64,000 nucleotides of DNA from Lederbergia citrea (GTDB lineage: Bacteria; Bacillota; Bacilli; Bacillales; Bacillaceae_C). The DNA is taken from the NCBI RefSeq assembly GCF_018343525.1, contig NZ_JAGYPH010000001.1:806001-870000 (forward strand), given 5' to 3'. This document shows, piece by piece, positions 46,104-54,697 of the stretch (positions are counted from its first letter, which is position 1; each line of letters starts with the position of its first letter). The notes beneath the pieces are model-generated. The model saw only the letters and a program-made list of their open reading frames with translations, did no database searches and was not told the origin of the DNA. The translations under genes were made by a program, and so were the position numbers.

Positions 46104-46946
46104 ATGTATCTTTCAATTGACGGAATAGAAAAGAGTTTTATAGATGATAAAAATAATAAGACGAAGGTTCTTGATAATATCAATATTGAGATTGAGAAGG
46201 GGAGCTTTGTATCGATTGTTGGCCCCTCAGGCTGCGGTAAATCGACCCTTCTATATTTAATCGCGGGATTGGAAAAAGCAGATCGCGGGAACATCCAAAT
46301 CACTGGAAAGAAAGTGACGAAGCCTGGACCTGATCGGGTTGTTGTTTTTCAAGAAGCGGGATTATTTCCATGGCTCACTGTAATGGAAAACGTTACTTAT
46401 GGCCTGTTACTCAAAAAAATGCCGAAAGAAGAGGCGAAGGCTAAAGCGCTTGATATTCTTAAGATGGTTCATCTTAGCCGTTACGTTGACTCTTATCCAC
46501 ATCAGCTATCAGGCGGTATGAAGCAAAGAGTTGCTATCGCCCGGGCACTTGTAATGGAGCCGGATATTTTATTAATGGACGAACCATTTTCCGCTTTGGA
46601 TGAACAAACAAGGATGGTACTTCATAAAGAACTTCTCGACATTTGGAGAAAAACGAAAGTAACAATATTTTTCGTTACTCATAATATTCGTGAAGCAGTT
46701 TTGTTATCCGAAAGAGTTATTGTATTTGCAACTCGACCAGGAAAAATCAAAGAGGTTATTCCCGTTCCTGCAACAAAAGATGGCGTGATGCCTGATAGTG
46801 TCACACTTCATACTGAACAAAGAATCTTAGCGATACTGCAAGATGAAATCGAAAAAGTGTTAAAGGAGGAAATGGGTGATGACTACAGCTTTAAGACGGA
46901 TCATCTTCATCGCGATGATAGCGGTGATATGGGAAGTCACATCTAG
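46104..46946 (+). CDS. ssuB: Sulfonate/nitrate/taurine-type ABC importer, ATPase
   Basis: The 280-residue ATPase has Walker A GPSGCGKST (about 39-47), the Q-loop in VVFQEAGLFPWLTV, signature LSGGMKQRVAIARAL and Walker B ILLMDEPFSALD. The GLFPW Q-loop and the length are typical of SsuB/NrtD/TauB. GAGGTG precedes the ATG. Its 3' end overlaps the permease gene by 68 bases. Sulfonate is inferred as substrate from neighbours in sulfur metabolism; nitrate, taurine or thiamine-precursor import are not excluded. Confidence 0.82.
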   Translation: MYLSIDGIEKSFIDDKNNKTKVLDNINIEIEKGSFVSIVGPSGCGKSTLLYLIAGLEKADRGNIQITGKKVTKPGPDRVVVFQEAGLFPWLTVMENVTYGLLLKKMPKEEAKAKALDILKMVHLSRYVDSYPHQLSGGMKQRVAIARALVMEPDILLMDEPFSALDEQTRMVLHKELLDIWRKTKVTIFFVTHNIREAVLLSERVIVFATRPGKIKEVIPVPATKDGVMPDSVTLHTEQRILAILQDEIEKVLKEEMGDDYSFKTDHLHRDDSGDMGSHI

Positions 46947-47637
46947 ATTTTCCGGTCTGCCAGCTTTTATGTTTCCGAGCCTTACACAAGTTTTTGAAAC
47001 GCTTTTTAATGGGTTAATTAATGGGCAAATTGCCACGGCGATTGCTAAAAGTTTTAGCAGAATTTTAATCGGATTTTCCATTGCTATTTTCTTAGGCCTT
47101 ATCATGGGTTATTTGATTTGGCGATATAAATTGGTTGAGGACACTCTCGGATTTTTAGTCACAGCACTTCAATCGATTCCGAGCATTGTCTGGTTTCCAC
47201 TTGCCATTATCTGGTTTGGACTGAATGATTTCGCCATTTTATTTATAGTAACGATTGGAGCAACTTGGACGATGACGATTAGTGCGACAAGCGGTTTTAC
47301 AAATGTGCCGAAACTTTATCAGCGTGTAGCGAAAACATATGGATCAAGCGGCTTTCATTTTATACGGACAGTAATTATTCCCGCCTCTGTTCCACAACTG
47401 CTCTCTGGCCTTCGAATAGCATGGGCTTTTTCTTGGAGGGCCTTAATGGCAGGGGAATTGCTAGGTGCAGGTGGGGGCCTAGGACAATTGCTGGAAACCG
47501 GACGATCGCTCGGACAGATGGATCTTGTAATTTCAGTCATGATCATTATCGCAGTGATTGGGACGATTATGGATAATATTATATTCATGCGTTTGGAACG
47601 CTCTGTCCAAACAAAATGGGGAGTTAACCAATCTTAG
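46879..47637 (+). CDS. ssuC: Sulfonate-type ABC importer, permease
   Basis: The 252-residue permease has six helices and the EAA-type loop (about 150-175; YQRVAKTYGSSGFHFIRTV), then GLRIAWAFSWRALMAGELLG, typical of SsuC/TauC. The ATG at 46879 is preferred over a GTG three bases earlier because AAAGGAGGA then has an 8-base spacing. The long overlap with ssuB implies coupled translation. Confidence 0.84.
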   Translation: MTTALRRIIFIAMIAVIWEVTSRFSGLPAFMFPSLTQVFETLFNGLINGQIATAIAKSFSRILIGFSIAIFLGLIMGYLIWRYKLVEDTLGFLVTALQSIPSIVWFPLAIIWFGLNDFAILFIVTIGATWTMTISATSGFTNVPKLYQRVAKTYGSSGFHFIRTVIIPASVPQLLSGLRIAWAFSWRALMAGELLGAGGGLGQLLETGRSLGQMDLVISVMIIIAVIGTIMDNIIFMRLERSVQTKWGVNQS

Positions 47638-47654
47638 AAAAGGGAGAGAGAACC

Positions 47655-48665
47655 GTGTATAAAAAAATAATCACATCGGCATTTGCTATTATCTTAATGA
47701 TTGGACTATTAAGTGCCTGTTCACAAGCTGGAAATGAGAAGGGGAAAAAATCTGGTAGCCAAACAGTAAAAATCGGCTACTTTCCGAATTTAACACATAT
47801 TGCTACTATTGTTGCGCTTGAAAAAGATTATTTTAAGGAAGAGTTCGGAGAAAATGTGAAAATTGAAACAAAAACAGTCAATAACGGTGGACTATTTATG
47901 GAAGCTATGACGACTAAAGCGATCGACGTAGGAACAGTCGGTCCGGGTCCTCTTCTCAACTTTTACGTGAAAAATCCTAAATTCCACATTATTTCCGGTG
48001 CGGTTAATGGAGGAGCGGTCCTTGTAGCAAGTGAAGGCAGCAATATCGAGAAGCTAGAAGATTTAGATGGTAAACGAGTGGCTATTCCTGTAATTGGAAG
48101 CACACAAGATGTGATGTTAAGAAAAGCGCTTAAGGATGTTAAGCTAAACGCAACAACAAATGGGGGAACAGTAGAGCTATTCGCTGCTGCACCTGCTGAT
48201 ACTGCTACGCTTTTCGTTCAAAAATCAGTAGATGCTGCGGCAACACAAGAGCCTTGGGGCAATATACTTGAAACGCAGGCTAACGGTAAACTTTTACTTG
48301 ACTGGGATCAGTTTGCATGGGGGAAAGATTCAACCAATACAGTTGTAGCTGCAAGAGCAGAGTTTTTGGGAAATAAAGAGCTTGTTACGTCTTATTTAAA
48401 AGCACATAAAAAAGCAGTAGCATTCATTCAAGAAAACCCTGAAGAAGCGCAGGACTTGGTTATTAAGCATATTAAAGATTTAACAGGAAAAGAAATAAAT
48501 AAAGAAGAAACAGCAGCTGCTTTTAAAAGATTACAAGTAACAACAGATGTAAATGAACAAGTGATACAAGAAATGGCTGATATTAGTAAAGAAGCGGAAT
48601 ACATCCCAAGTAATAATATCGATGGGATGATCGATCTGTCGTTTTTAGAAGGTTTGGATAAATAA
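47655..48665 (+). CDS. ssuA: Sulfonate-type ABC importer, substrate-binding lipoprotein
   Basis: The 336-residue protein has a lipoprotein signal (lipobox LLSAC, Cys 22) and the SsuA/NMT1-like opening KIGYFPNLTHIATIVALEKDYF, then DVGTVGPGPLLNFYVKN and the hinge region DLDGKRVAIP. The start is GTG after AAAGGGAGAG. The order ATPase-permease-binding protein differs from the B. subtilis ssu operon, and no ssuD monooxygenase follows. Confidence 0.84.
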   Translation: MYKKIITSAFAIILMIGLLSACSQAGNEKGKKSGSQTVKIGYFPNLTHIATIVALEKDYFKEEFGENVKIETKTVNNGGLFMEAMTTKAIDVGTVGPGPLLNFYVKNPKFHIISGAVNGGAVLVASEGSNIEKLEDLDGKRVAIPVIGSTQDVMLRKALKDVKLNATTNGGTVELFAAAPADTATLFVQKSVDAAATQEPWGNILETQANGKLLLDWDQFAWGKDSTNTVVAARAEFLGNKELVTSYLKAHKKAVAFIQENPEEAQDLVIKHIKDLTGKEINKEETAAAFKRLQVTTDVNEQVIQEMADISKEAEYIPSNNIDGMIDLSFLEGLDK

Positions 48666-48676
48666 TTCATTTTTCG

Positions 48677-48708
48677 AACAGGTGTGCAGATAAAGCATAC
48701 CTGTTTAT
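48677..48708 (+). terminator. Weak terminator after ssuA
   Basis: Stem AACAGGTGTGC / GCATACCTGTT with one mismatch and a poor T-run. Confidence 0.5.
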
Positions 48709-48782
48709 TAATACAAAGCACTCGCAAAAAAACTCTTGATAAATTATGATTGAATTACCATAAAATTAAAGGAGAGAATTAA

Positions 48783-49160
48783 ATGAGTTCACCTACTATC
48801 TCAATGAACGGTACGATTCCAATCCTAAGAATTTTTGATGAGCAGAAAGCAAGAGAATTTTATCAAGAGTTTTTAGAATTTGCAGTAGATTGGGAACACC
48901 GTTTTGAGGAAGATTTACCTTTATACATGCAAATATCGTATGATCAGTGCGTTATCCATCTGTCAGAACACCATGGAGATAGCAGCCCTGGCTCCGGAAT
49001 TAGAATCTCCGTTAAAAATATTGAAGAATTACATACAAGGCTGCTTTCTAAAAAATATAAATATGCACGGCCCGGCCTTGAAGATACTCCATGGAATACG
49101 AAAGAGATAACAATTGGGGACCCTTTCGGAAATCGAATTATCTTTTATGAAGATAAGTAA
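48783..49160 (+). CDS. Glyoxalase/bleomycin-resistance superfamily protein
   Basis: The 125-residue protein has the paired beta-alpha-beta fold of the vicinal-oxygen-chelate family: PILRIFDEQKAREFYQEFLEF at the start, VIHLSEHHGDSSPGS in the middle and ITIGDPFGNRIIFYE at the end. The HLSEHHGD segment is typical of BLMT-like bleomycin-binding proteins, but resistance cannot be claimed from sequence. AAGGAGAG precedes the ATG. Confidence 0.82.
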   Translation: MSSPTISMNGTIPILRIFDEQKAREFYQEFLEFAVDWEHRFEEDLPLYMQISYDQCVIHLSEHHGDSSPGSGIRISVKNIEELHTRLLSKKYKYARPGLEDTPWNTKEITIGDPFGNRIIFYEDK

Positions 49161-49194
49161 ATGTGATAGTGAGTAGTTATTTCCTATTTCACCG

Positions 49195-49223
49195 TTGCTG
49201 AAATAATCAAACATCTTTATAAT
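49195..49223 (+). promoter_or_regulatory. Sigma-A-like promoter of metA
   Basis: TTGCTG, a 17-base spacer and a perfect TATAAT, 40 bases before the TTG start. The leader is too short for an S-box or T-box. Confidence 0.55.
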
Positions 49224-49262
49224 AGTTTTAATTAGTTTTTTGTACACCAGGAGGGGTTATGG

Positions 49263-50168
49263 TTGCCAATTAATATACCAAAAGAGATGCCGGCGAGAGA
49301 GGTTTTGGAAAAAGAAAAAATATTCGTGATGGACGAAGAGCGTGCCAACAAACAAGACATCCGCCCATTGAATATTTTAATATTAAATTTGATGCCGGAA
49401 AAACAAAAGACAGAGGTTCAACTGCTTCGGCTTCTCGGGAATACCCCGCTGCAAGTAAATATTTCGTTTTTGCATATGGAAACGCATGAATCGAAAAACG
49501 TAAGCAAGTCACATCTAGACCAGTTTTATACAACTTTTTCGACGGTCAAAAACAATTATTTTGACGGTATGATCATTACAGGTGCGCCGATAGAGCATTT
49601 GCCATTTCAAGAAGTGAACTATTGGAATGAGTTAAAAGAAATTATGAATTGGACAAAAGATCACGTAACTTCTGTCATGCATATTTGTTGGGGAGCCCAG
49701 GCAGCTTTATATCACCATTATGCAATTGATAAATTTGACCTGCCTTCAAAATGTTTTGGGGTATTTAAGCATGATATTACGGATCCAACGATAAAACTTG
49801 TTCGTGGATTTGACGATGTTTTTCTTGCTCCAGTTTCCCGTCACACAGGTGTCCGAGCGAATGAGATCGAACAGCATCCTGAACTTATTCTTCTTTCAAA
49901 TGGGGATGTCGGGCCATTTATTATTCTTTCAAAAGATGAAAAGAATATTATGATTACCGGACATCTCGAGTATGATACTACAACATTGGCAGAAGAATTC
50001 CAGCGAGACCTAAATAAAGGGATTAATATTCAGCTGCCGGAAAATTACTTTCCCGACAATGATTATACGAAGACACCGCTCAAAACGTGGCGGTCACATA
50101 GCCACTTACTTTTTTCAAATTGGCTTAATTACTATGTATACCAAGAAACACCATTTGAATGGAAATAA
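49263..50168 (+). CDS. metA: Homoserine O-acetyltransferase, MetA family
   Basis: The 301-residue enzyme activates homoserine for methionine synthesis. It matches B. subtilis MetA closely ([18 protein letters not shown]..., [24 protein letters not shown]). The catalytic Cys142 lies in [10 protein letters not shown], and residue 111 is Glu. In this family Glu at 111 selects acetyl-CoA and Gly selects succinyl-CoA, so acetyl transfer is predicted despite the family name. The start is TTG with CAGGAGGGG 7 bases upstream; an ATG four bases earlier is out of frame. Confidence 0.93.
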   Translation: MPINIPKEMPAREVLEKEKIFVMDEERANKQDIRPLNILILNLMPEKQKTEVQLLRLLGNTPLQVNISFLHMETHESKNVSKSHLDQFYTTFSTVKNNYFDGMIITGAPIEHLPFQEVNYWNELKEIMNWTKDHVTSVMHICWGAQAALYHHYAIDKFDLPSKCFGVFKHDITDPTIKLVRGFDDVFLAPVSRHTGVRANEIEQHPELILLSNGDVGPFIILSKDEKNIMITGHLEYDTTTLAEEFQRDLNKGINIQLPENYFPDNDYTKTPLKTWRSHSHLLFSNWLNYYVYQETPFEWK

Positions 50169-50207
50169 GAAAAGCTTATGGACCTCATGTGGCCCATAAG
50201 CTTTTTG
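50169..50207 (+). terminator. metA terminator
   Basis: A 12-bp stem AAAAGCTTATGG / CCATAAGCTTTT with a T-run, ending about 8 bases before the next gene's ribosome site. Confidence 0.85.
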
Positions 50208-50225
50208 TATAAGGAGAACAACTTT

Positions 50226-51236
50226 ATGAAATTTGATAATAGTAAAATAGATACTGCTAAACTTTTAGAATTTATTAATGATAGATTCCAAATCGATTTG
50301 GTCAGCGAAATACAATTTATACCGAAAGGCGAAGAAGGGTATTGTTACTATATAAAAGACATTAATGAAAGCGGTTATTTTGTAAAGGCGTTAAAAACTC
50401 AATCACATCTTGAAGAAGCATTATCAATCATTCAACAATTACATGATGATTATGAAAAAAAATACGTTCTAGCACCGATTCAAACGAATAAAGGTAATGT
50501 GTCAGCGAATTTCGGTCAATATCAAATCTCACTTTTTCCGTTTATTCAAGGGGCGTCAATATATGAAACTATGTTAACGCTAGAGGATTCAAAACGAATT
50601 GCGACTATGATGGCTGATTTTCATAGCATAAATTATAAGAAATTCGAACATCTACGTAGAGAAACTTTTGATAATCCGTTTGAAAATAACATTTTAAATC
50701 TAATACATTCGGCGGAAAATGGGAATCAGTCTAGAACTAATTATCAGCAGCAAGCCTCAGAATTATTGATAAAAGAAAAAGATGATGTTCAAGCCACATT
50801 AATAAAAATGAAGACTATGCAAAAAAAATTGCAAGCAGCTTCTTTGGATTGGACTATTACTCACGGCGATCCTAATTATGCAAATATTATGCGTGATTTG
50901 CAGGGCGATCTGTATTTGATTGACTTTGGTGAGATTGCTATCGGACCGATTGAACGAGATTTAATGGCTTTTTCGGAAAATGAATTTTTCGGGAAATTTA
51001 TTTCAACATATAAAGAGATCCGTCCCGAGGCTAAATTTCACCTGGAAACCTTTGAATTTTACATATACCGGTGGTGCCTTCAGGAAATATCAGATTATGG
51101 TATGCAGATTTTCTTTGGTACATCAGGCGAGATTGAACATGAGCATGCATGGGCGGAATTGCAACCGTATTTGCCAATCCCTCATTTGGACATCCAAAAA
51201 AGTCTTCAGAGAATAGAAAAAATCTTATGGAGATGA
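50226..51236 (+). CDS. Aminoglycoside phosphotransferase family (APH) kinase-like protein
   Basis: The 336-residue protein has the APH/choline-kinase fold: GYCYYIKDINESGYFVKAL as the N-lobe strand with the ATP lysine, the Brenner loop THGDPNYANIM (about 217-227) and the metal-binding DFGE (about 239). The substrate is unknown; members phosphorylate sugars, amino alcohols or drugs. The start at 50226 follows AAGGAG by 9 bases. It has no promoter apart from read-through past the metA terminator, or one hidden within it. Confidence 0.83.
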   Translation: MKFDNSKIDTAKLLEFINDRFQIDLVSEIQFIPKGEEGYCYYIKDINESGYFVKALKTQSHLEEALSIIQQLHDDYEKKYVLAPIQTNKGNVSANFGQYQISLFPFIQGASIYETMLTLEDSKRIATMMADFHSINYKKFEHLRRETFDNPFENNILNLIHSAENGNQSRTNYQQQASELLIKEKDDVQATLIKMKTMQKKLQAASLDWTITHGDPNYANIMRDLQGDLYLIDFGEIAIGPIERDLMAFSENEFFGKFISTYKEIRPEAKFHLETFEFYIYRWCLQEISDYGMQIFFGTSGEIEHEHAWAELQPYLPIPHLDIQKSLQRIEKILWR

Positions 51237-51267
51237 ATAATTATTTTGAATAAGGAGATGTCCAGAA

Positions 51268-51360
51268 ATGTTAGCTTTCATGGAGATTGGGAGGGGAGAA
51301 AAAAAGCAATCCTGTCTTCATGAGCTTTTAGGGACTTTTAGACAACGCCTTTTTCAATAA
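51268..51360 (+). CDS. Candidate 30-residue small ORF
   Basis: A frame MLAFMEIGRGEKKQSCLHEL (start) ending RLFQ has AAGGAG 10 bases before its ATG. It lies in a stretch of nearly 400 bases without other genes, just after the phosphotransferase gene. I recognise no family and cannot exclude chance. Confidence 0.25.
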   Translation: MLAFMEIGRGEKKQSCLHELLGTFRQRLFQ

Positions 51361-51393
51361 ATAATTTTATTCCTTGTTTTTTGCTAATTCCGT

Positions 51394-51504
51394 TCAATCT
51401 AGTGTTCCTGGTGGTTGCTCAAGCCAGTTATATTTAATCATGATGTCTGCTCCACTTTTAGCTAATCGGCTGATTTCTAACGATAATCGGTCATAATTTA
51501 GTGC
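51394..51504 (-). pseudogene. C-terminal fragment of a DUF3231/coat-like protein
   Basis: Read on the minus strand and ending at a stop at 51394, the DNA gives LNYDRLSLEISRLAKSGADI, then MIKYNWLEQPPGTLD. The series SGADIMIKxxWLEQPP resembles the end of DUF3231 or related spore-coat-like four-helix proteins. An in-frame stop upstream and no start mean only a fragment is left. Confidence 0.4.
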
Positions 51505-51574
51505 TTAAATCAGTTCGCTGACTGGCTGCTGCTGGGGGGGGCTTTGAGGCGAGGATAAATTAGAATTATAGCCC

Positions 51575-51603
51575 ACACAAAAAGATTCCCATTACATAAG
51601 ATA
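51575..51603 (+). promoter_or_regulatory. Candidate late mother-cell (sigma-K type) promoter of the YjcZ gene
   Basis: ACA, a 17-base spacer and CATAAGATA fit the sigma-K consensus (AC ... CATAnnnTA), 27 bases before the ATG. Matched by eye. Confidence 0.45.
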
Positions 51604-51630
51604 ACCTTGAAAAAGTAAGGAGGGAATTAA

Positions 51631-51744
51631 ATGGATGGTGCTGTAGGATTTGGTGGCGGCGGCTTTGCCTTATTGGTAGTCTTATTCATCCTGCTTGTTA
51701 TCATCGGTGCAAGCTTTGTCGGTGGTGGCTGCGGTTATTATTAA
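51631..51744 (+). CDS. YjcZ family sporulation peptide
   Basis: This 37-residue peptide starts [20 protein letters not shown] and ends [10 protein letters not shown]. It has the Gly-rich head, a single hydrophobic helix and the GCGYY-type end that define the YjcZ family of small sporulation proteins. The ribosome site GTAAGGAGGG is ideal. A sigma-K-like promoter lies just upstream and a strong terminator follows. It is likely a coat- or membrane-associated spore peptide; the exact role is unknown. Confidence 0.88.
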   Translation: MDGAVGFGGGGFALLVVLFILLVIIGASFVGGGCGYY

Positions 51745-51845
51745 AGCCCAAATTGTTTAGAAATTTGGTTGTAATAAAAACTAAGTGGGTTTAATGATTC
51801 AGGATTGAGATAAGACTTTTTAATGAATTGATAAAAACTAAATGA

Positions 51846-51900
51846 TGTAAGTAAGATAAACGCAGTTTCTTGCATTTATCTTACTTACAGTTTTTCTGTT
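51846..51900. terminator. Strong bidirectional terminator
   Basis: A perfect 15-bp stem (TGTAAGTAAGATAAA / TTTATCTTACTTACA), then GTTTTTCTGTTT. It serves the YjcZ gene and the convergent YfhP-type gene. Confidence 0.85.
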
Positions 51901-51945
51901 TATTGATAGATTCAAATACGATAAAAATAACGGTTTTATATTGGT

Positions 51946-52821
51946 CTATTTTTGAGTTTTTTCGATGTATTCAAACAGGAATGATTGCCCTTTTCGATAA
52001 AATCTTGGATCGTAAATCCCAAACTGTTGATCATTATTTACGACCACAACAAAAGGAGACCATTCATTTAATGTTCTGGCTTTTGGGTTTTGCTTAAATA
52101 ATTCTTCTAAATCATTATCACTAGCCGATTGTAGTTGGTAAATCAATCGTCCTTTCGTTAAGAGCGAATCTTGTATAATATCTACTGTGTCTCCATTTTT
52201 ACCAATAATGGAGAAATTCCAGGGAACAAAGCTAGCTGATAAAGCCACTTGTTCATAATGGGGTTTATGTTGCTCGTAAAGAATATAACCTTGGACAGAT
52301 TGGACGAGAACATGAAGTGCAATCAATGCCCAGGTGAAACGGAAAAGACGATATTCCTTTATTCTTTTTGCCGTTTTAGAGATAATAAAAGCAATTAAGA
52401 AAAGAAACCAAATAACAAAATCAATAATAGAAACGGTACCAAATGTCAGTCTTACGTTAGAAAAAGGTTCAAGATATCCAGTTCCCCACGCATTAAACAC
52501 ATCACTTGTTATGTGAATAAATACAGCAAGAAATGCAATCCAAAAGAAATGCCAGTTTTTGAGACGGAAAAAAAGCGAGTTTAATAAAGAAAATAAAACT
52601 GCCCAAACGGGAACAAGGAAGATAGAGTGAGTAATTCCTCGATGCCACATTTGATATTGCCCGGTCGTGTCCCAAAGCTGGGAAATCACATCAATGTCAG
52701 GAATTTGGCTTGCTCCGATAGAAGTAAATAAAAGAGCTTGTTTTTCTTTTTTACTCATATTTTCTTTATTGACAGCTTTGTAGATTCCAATGCCAAATAA
52801 TGTATGGGTAATCGTGTCCAA
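51946..52821 (-). CDS. yfhP: YfhP/YdjM-type membrane-bound metal-dependent hydrolase family protein
   Basis: The 291-residue membrane protein has about five helices and the family's conserved polar residues: MDTITHTLFGIGIYKA, QIPDIDVI, WHRGITHS and HITSDVFNAWG, likely metal ligands near the membrane surface. The C-terminal third is soluble. It resembles B. subtilis YfhP. The reaction is not established. A distant relative of the same superfamily lies at 58775-59404. Confidence 0.82.
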   Translation of the reverse strand: MDTITHTLFGIGIYKAVNKENMSKKEKQALLFTSIGASQIPDIDVISQLWDTTGQYQMWHRGITHSIFLVPVWAVLFSLLNSLFFRLKNWHFFWIAFLAVFIHITSDVFNAWGTGYLEPFSNVRLTFGTVSIIDFVIWFLFLIAFIISKTAKRIKEYRLFRFTWALIALHVLVQSVQGYILYEQHKPHYEQVALSASFVPWNFSIIGKNGDTVDIIQDSLLTKGRLIYQLQSASDNDLEELFKQNPKARTLNEWSPFVVVVNNDQQFGIYDPRFYRKGQSFLFEYIEKTQK

Positions 52822-53007
52822 GTAATCACTCCTCCCCTTAACTCAGGATGTGTAAAATAATTCTTTATCCGTCCTTTATTATAATATATGGAACATCACC
52901 CGACCATAAAATAGACAATCATTCCGAATTTAGACAAATCCAAAAAATAGCCTTAAATCATAGTTTAATGGACATAGAACAAGGAATAAACAATGGAATT
53001 TAAGCAC

Positions 53008-53034
53008 AAAAACCTCTACCAGAAAAGGCAGAGG
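53008..53034 (-). terminator. Terminator of the DUF3900-like gene
   Basis: On the minus strand CCTCTGCC / GGTAGAGG with a TTTTT tail, about 70 bases after the stop at 53104. Confidence 0.6.
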
Positions 53035-53103
53035 GAATTCTTATACACTTTTATCAATATTCAAGCAGCATTTTAAATGGAAGTTGAGGCTCCTTACTCA
53101 TAA

Positions 53104-54165
53104 TTACTGTTTTAACCGGATTCTCTCAATAATCTTATGCAAATCATCCGGTCTATGAAACTCAATCGGAGATACACCTTTTTCAAAGGTAATAGAATCA
53201 GCTTCGACAAGTAATACATACCTATCATTTACTTTCGCCAAATGAATGCTTTCGCCAAAATCGGCAAGGTATCCTTTAATAAATGTTTCACCAACTGTCA
53301 TTTTCAACTCAGTTTCAGGGGCAAGCTCAACGATTTGTGCAGCTGCTTCAACGACTTGTTCAGTTGATAATCTTTCACGAATTTCCCGCTGGGGACTAGT
53401 TTCCCAAATTTCCATATCTTGCTCAAATTGTTGTAGCTCTTCGCTGTTATCCGCTAACACTTCATGAAAATGCTCTTCGACCATTGATTTTACTTGGGTC
53501 CTTAAAATTTCGGGCATTGACTCGCCGTATTCTACAAATTTTAAGAAATCCTCAAAATACCTTGCGTGAGAGGATTGATGAATTTTCAATTCGCTTTCTT
53601 CAATCATTCCTTCTTCAGGCATATACGGATATTGAATGGATTTCATATTTTTTGTTGTTATTGCCATTTCAACATTTCGAATAAGTGTTGATTCATCCGC
53701 GATGGAGGCAACTTTCGGTTCGAAGTCGCATTTCATAATAAACACAAACTTATCATCAAAATATTTCGCGGGGCGGGCAGAGGCGACGAGAAAGGCACCG
53801 CCGCGCACGGCACTCGTATCTAAATAAGATTGAACCAATGCTTCGCTTCCTTCTTTAAAATCAGCTTTAGATTCAGCATTCCTTAATCGATTAAACAAGT
53901 TGTAGTTTGGATTCGAATCGAGCTCATGGCCAGGCTCAACGATGAAATGTCCAAGCTTTGTGGGGGCGGCTTCTGATTTAGGATGGCGTTCCACTTTCCG
54001 CTTTACAATTTTTGTCAACTCTCCATCTAAAAAGTCCTTGATTGCATGTTGATCGTATTCATCTGTATCTAATGTTTGGAAATGTTTATGTTGTTTACTT
54101 GCTTCCTCATCTTTTCCATCTACCTGTATAACATAAAAAGATAAAAAACGTATTTCAAAATCCAT
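53104..54165 (-). CDS. DUF3900-like conserved Bacillus protein
   Basis: The 353-residue soluble protein begins MDFEIRFLSFYVIQVDGKDE and contains GGAFLVASARPAKYFDDKFVFIMKCD (parts: GGAFLVAS, FVFIMKCDFEP) and an ending VSPIEFHRPDDLHKIIERI. It resembles a Bacillaceae family annotated as DUF3900; the assignment is from memory. The function is unknown. The start at 54165 follows AAGGTG by 6 bases. It is divergent from the MutS2-like gene and shares its long upstream region. Confidence 0.6.
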   Translation of the reverse strand: MDFEIRFLSFYVIQVDGKDEEASKQHKHFQTLDTDEYDQHAIKDFLDGELTKIVKRKVERHPKSEAAPTKLGHFIVEPGHELDSNPNYNLFNRLRNAESKADFKEGSEALVQSYLDTSAVRGGAFLVASARPAKYFDDKFVFIMKCDFEPKVASIADESTLIRNVEMAITTKNMKSIQYPYMPEEGMIEESELKIHQSSHARYFEDFLKFVEYGESMPEILRTQVKSMVEEHFHEVLADNSEELQQFEQDMEIWETSPQREIRERLSTEQVVEAAAQIVELAPETELKMTVGETFIKGYLADFGESIHLAKVNDRYVLLVEADSITFEKGVSPIEFHRPDDLHKIIERIRLKQ

Positions 54166-54310
54166 ATTAAACACCTTATTTCATTATTTTTAGCTATTCA
54201 AGTATAGGAAATAGGGTCTTAACAGTCAATGTGAACTTAAAATTCAAAAAGTCATTTTAAAAAAAAATTTTAGAAAAACGGTTACAGAAAAAATATTCCG
54301 ATAATACCAA

Positions 54311-54340
54311 TTGACAAAACAATAGTATATATCGTACATT
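54311..54340 (+). promoter_or_regulatory. Promoter of the MutS2-like gene leader
   Basis: A perfect TTGACA, an 18-base spacer and TACATT (4 of 6 matches). Transcription would start near 54347, giving a leader of about 350 nt. Confidence 0.55.
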
Positions 54341-54384
54341 AAAGGGAGGTATTAACTTAATTTGTTAATAAAGGAGATTATTTT

Positions 54385-54408
54385 ATGTATGGTGTCGTTC
54401 TTAACTAA
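54385..54408 (+). CDS. Seven-residue leader peptide MYGVVLN
   Basis: ATG TAT GGT GTC GTT CTT AAC TAA follows AAGGAG at an ideal 8-base spacing, about 40 bases after the predicted transcription start. The peptide is far too short for a structural role. Part of its coding DNA (GTATG) can pair with CATAC just downstream. This is the usual design of a stalling peptide in antibiotic-responsive attenuators; the role here is inferred from that layout. Confidence 0.6.
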   Translation: MYGVVLN

Positions 54409-54545
54409 TCCGTAATTTCATACGGTCATTCTTTTTTATTTACGTTCCGGGCAAAAAAATGCTAACGGAAACGTTTATTTGAGTTACCTAAAAAAGGATG
54501 ATAGTTAAGGACAATTCATAGCACATAGAATAAACGACTCTACGT

Positions 54546-54573
54546 AGCTGTGTCAATTTGGCATAGCTTTTTT
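54546..54573 (+). terminator. Leader terminator 1
   Basis: Stem AGCTGTG / CATAGCT (one G-T pair) followed by TTTTTTA. Confidence 0.75.
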
Positions 54574-54642
54574 ATTTCCATTCATATTGGATGGACGTGT
54601 AGGGACGAGAAGATAAAGTTTACTTTGTCTTCATAATTCTTT

Positions 54643-54676
54643 AGCCGCAATGAACATTGTTCATTGCGGCTTTTTA
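54643..54676 (+). terminator. Leader terminator 2, adjacent to the ribosome site
   Basis: A perfect 12-bp stem AGCCGCAATGAA / TTCATTGCGGCT with a 5-base loop and TTTTT, ending 7 bases before AAAGGAGG. Confidence 0.85.
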
Positions 54677-54697
54677 CATTTAAAGGAGGAAAGAACG

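Larger units (their letters stand above)
54347..54697 (+). promoter_or_regulatory. Attenuator-like leader of the MutS2-like gene
   Basis: The leader holds the seven-codon ORF, a hairpin right after it (CCGTA/TACGG), a second stem (ACGTTCCG ... CGGAAACGT, 54443-54475), a terminator (54546-54573), a further stem (GAAGATAAAGT / ACTTTGTCTTC) and a second terminator (54643-54676) that ends just before the ribosome site AAAGGAGG. No known riboswitch core was recognised. Two complete terminators between promoter and gene mean the gene should be off unless anti-termination occurs. Confidence 0.7.

Noticed and set aside
48783..49160. Bleomycin resistance determinant
   Set aside because: Only the general fold and a HLSEHHGD motif are visible; drug binding cannot be concluded.
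54362..54415. Alternative leader ORF from TTG at 54362
   Set aside because: Its ribosome site is 12 bases away and the start is weak, whereas MYGVVLN at 54385 has an ideal site.
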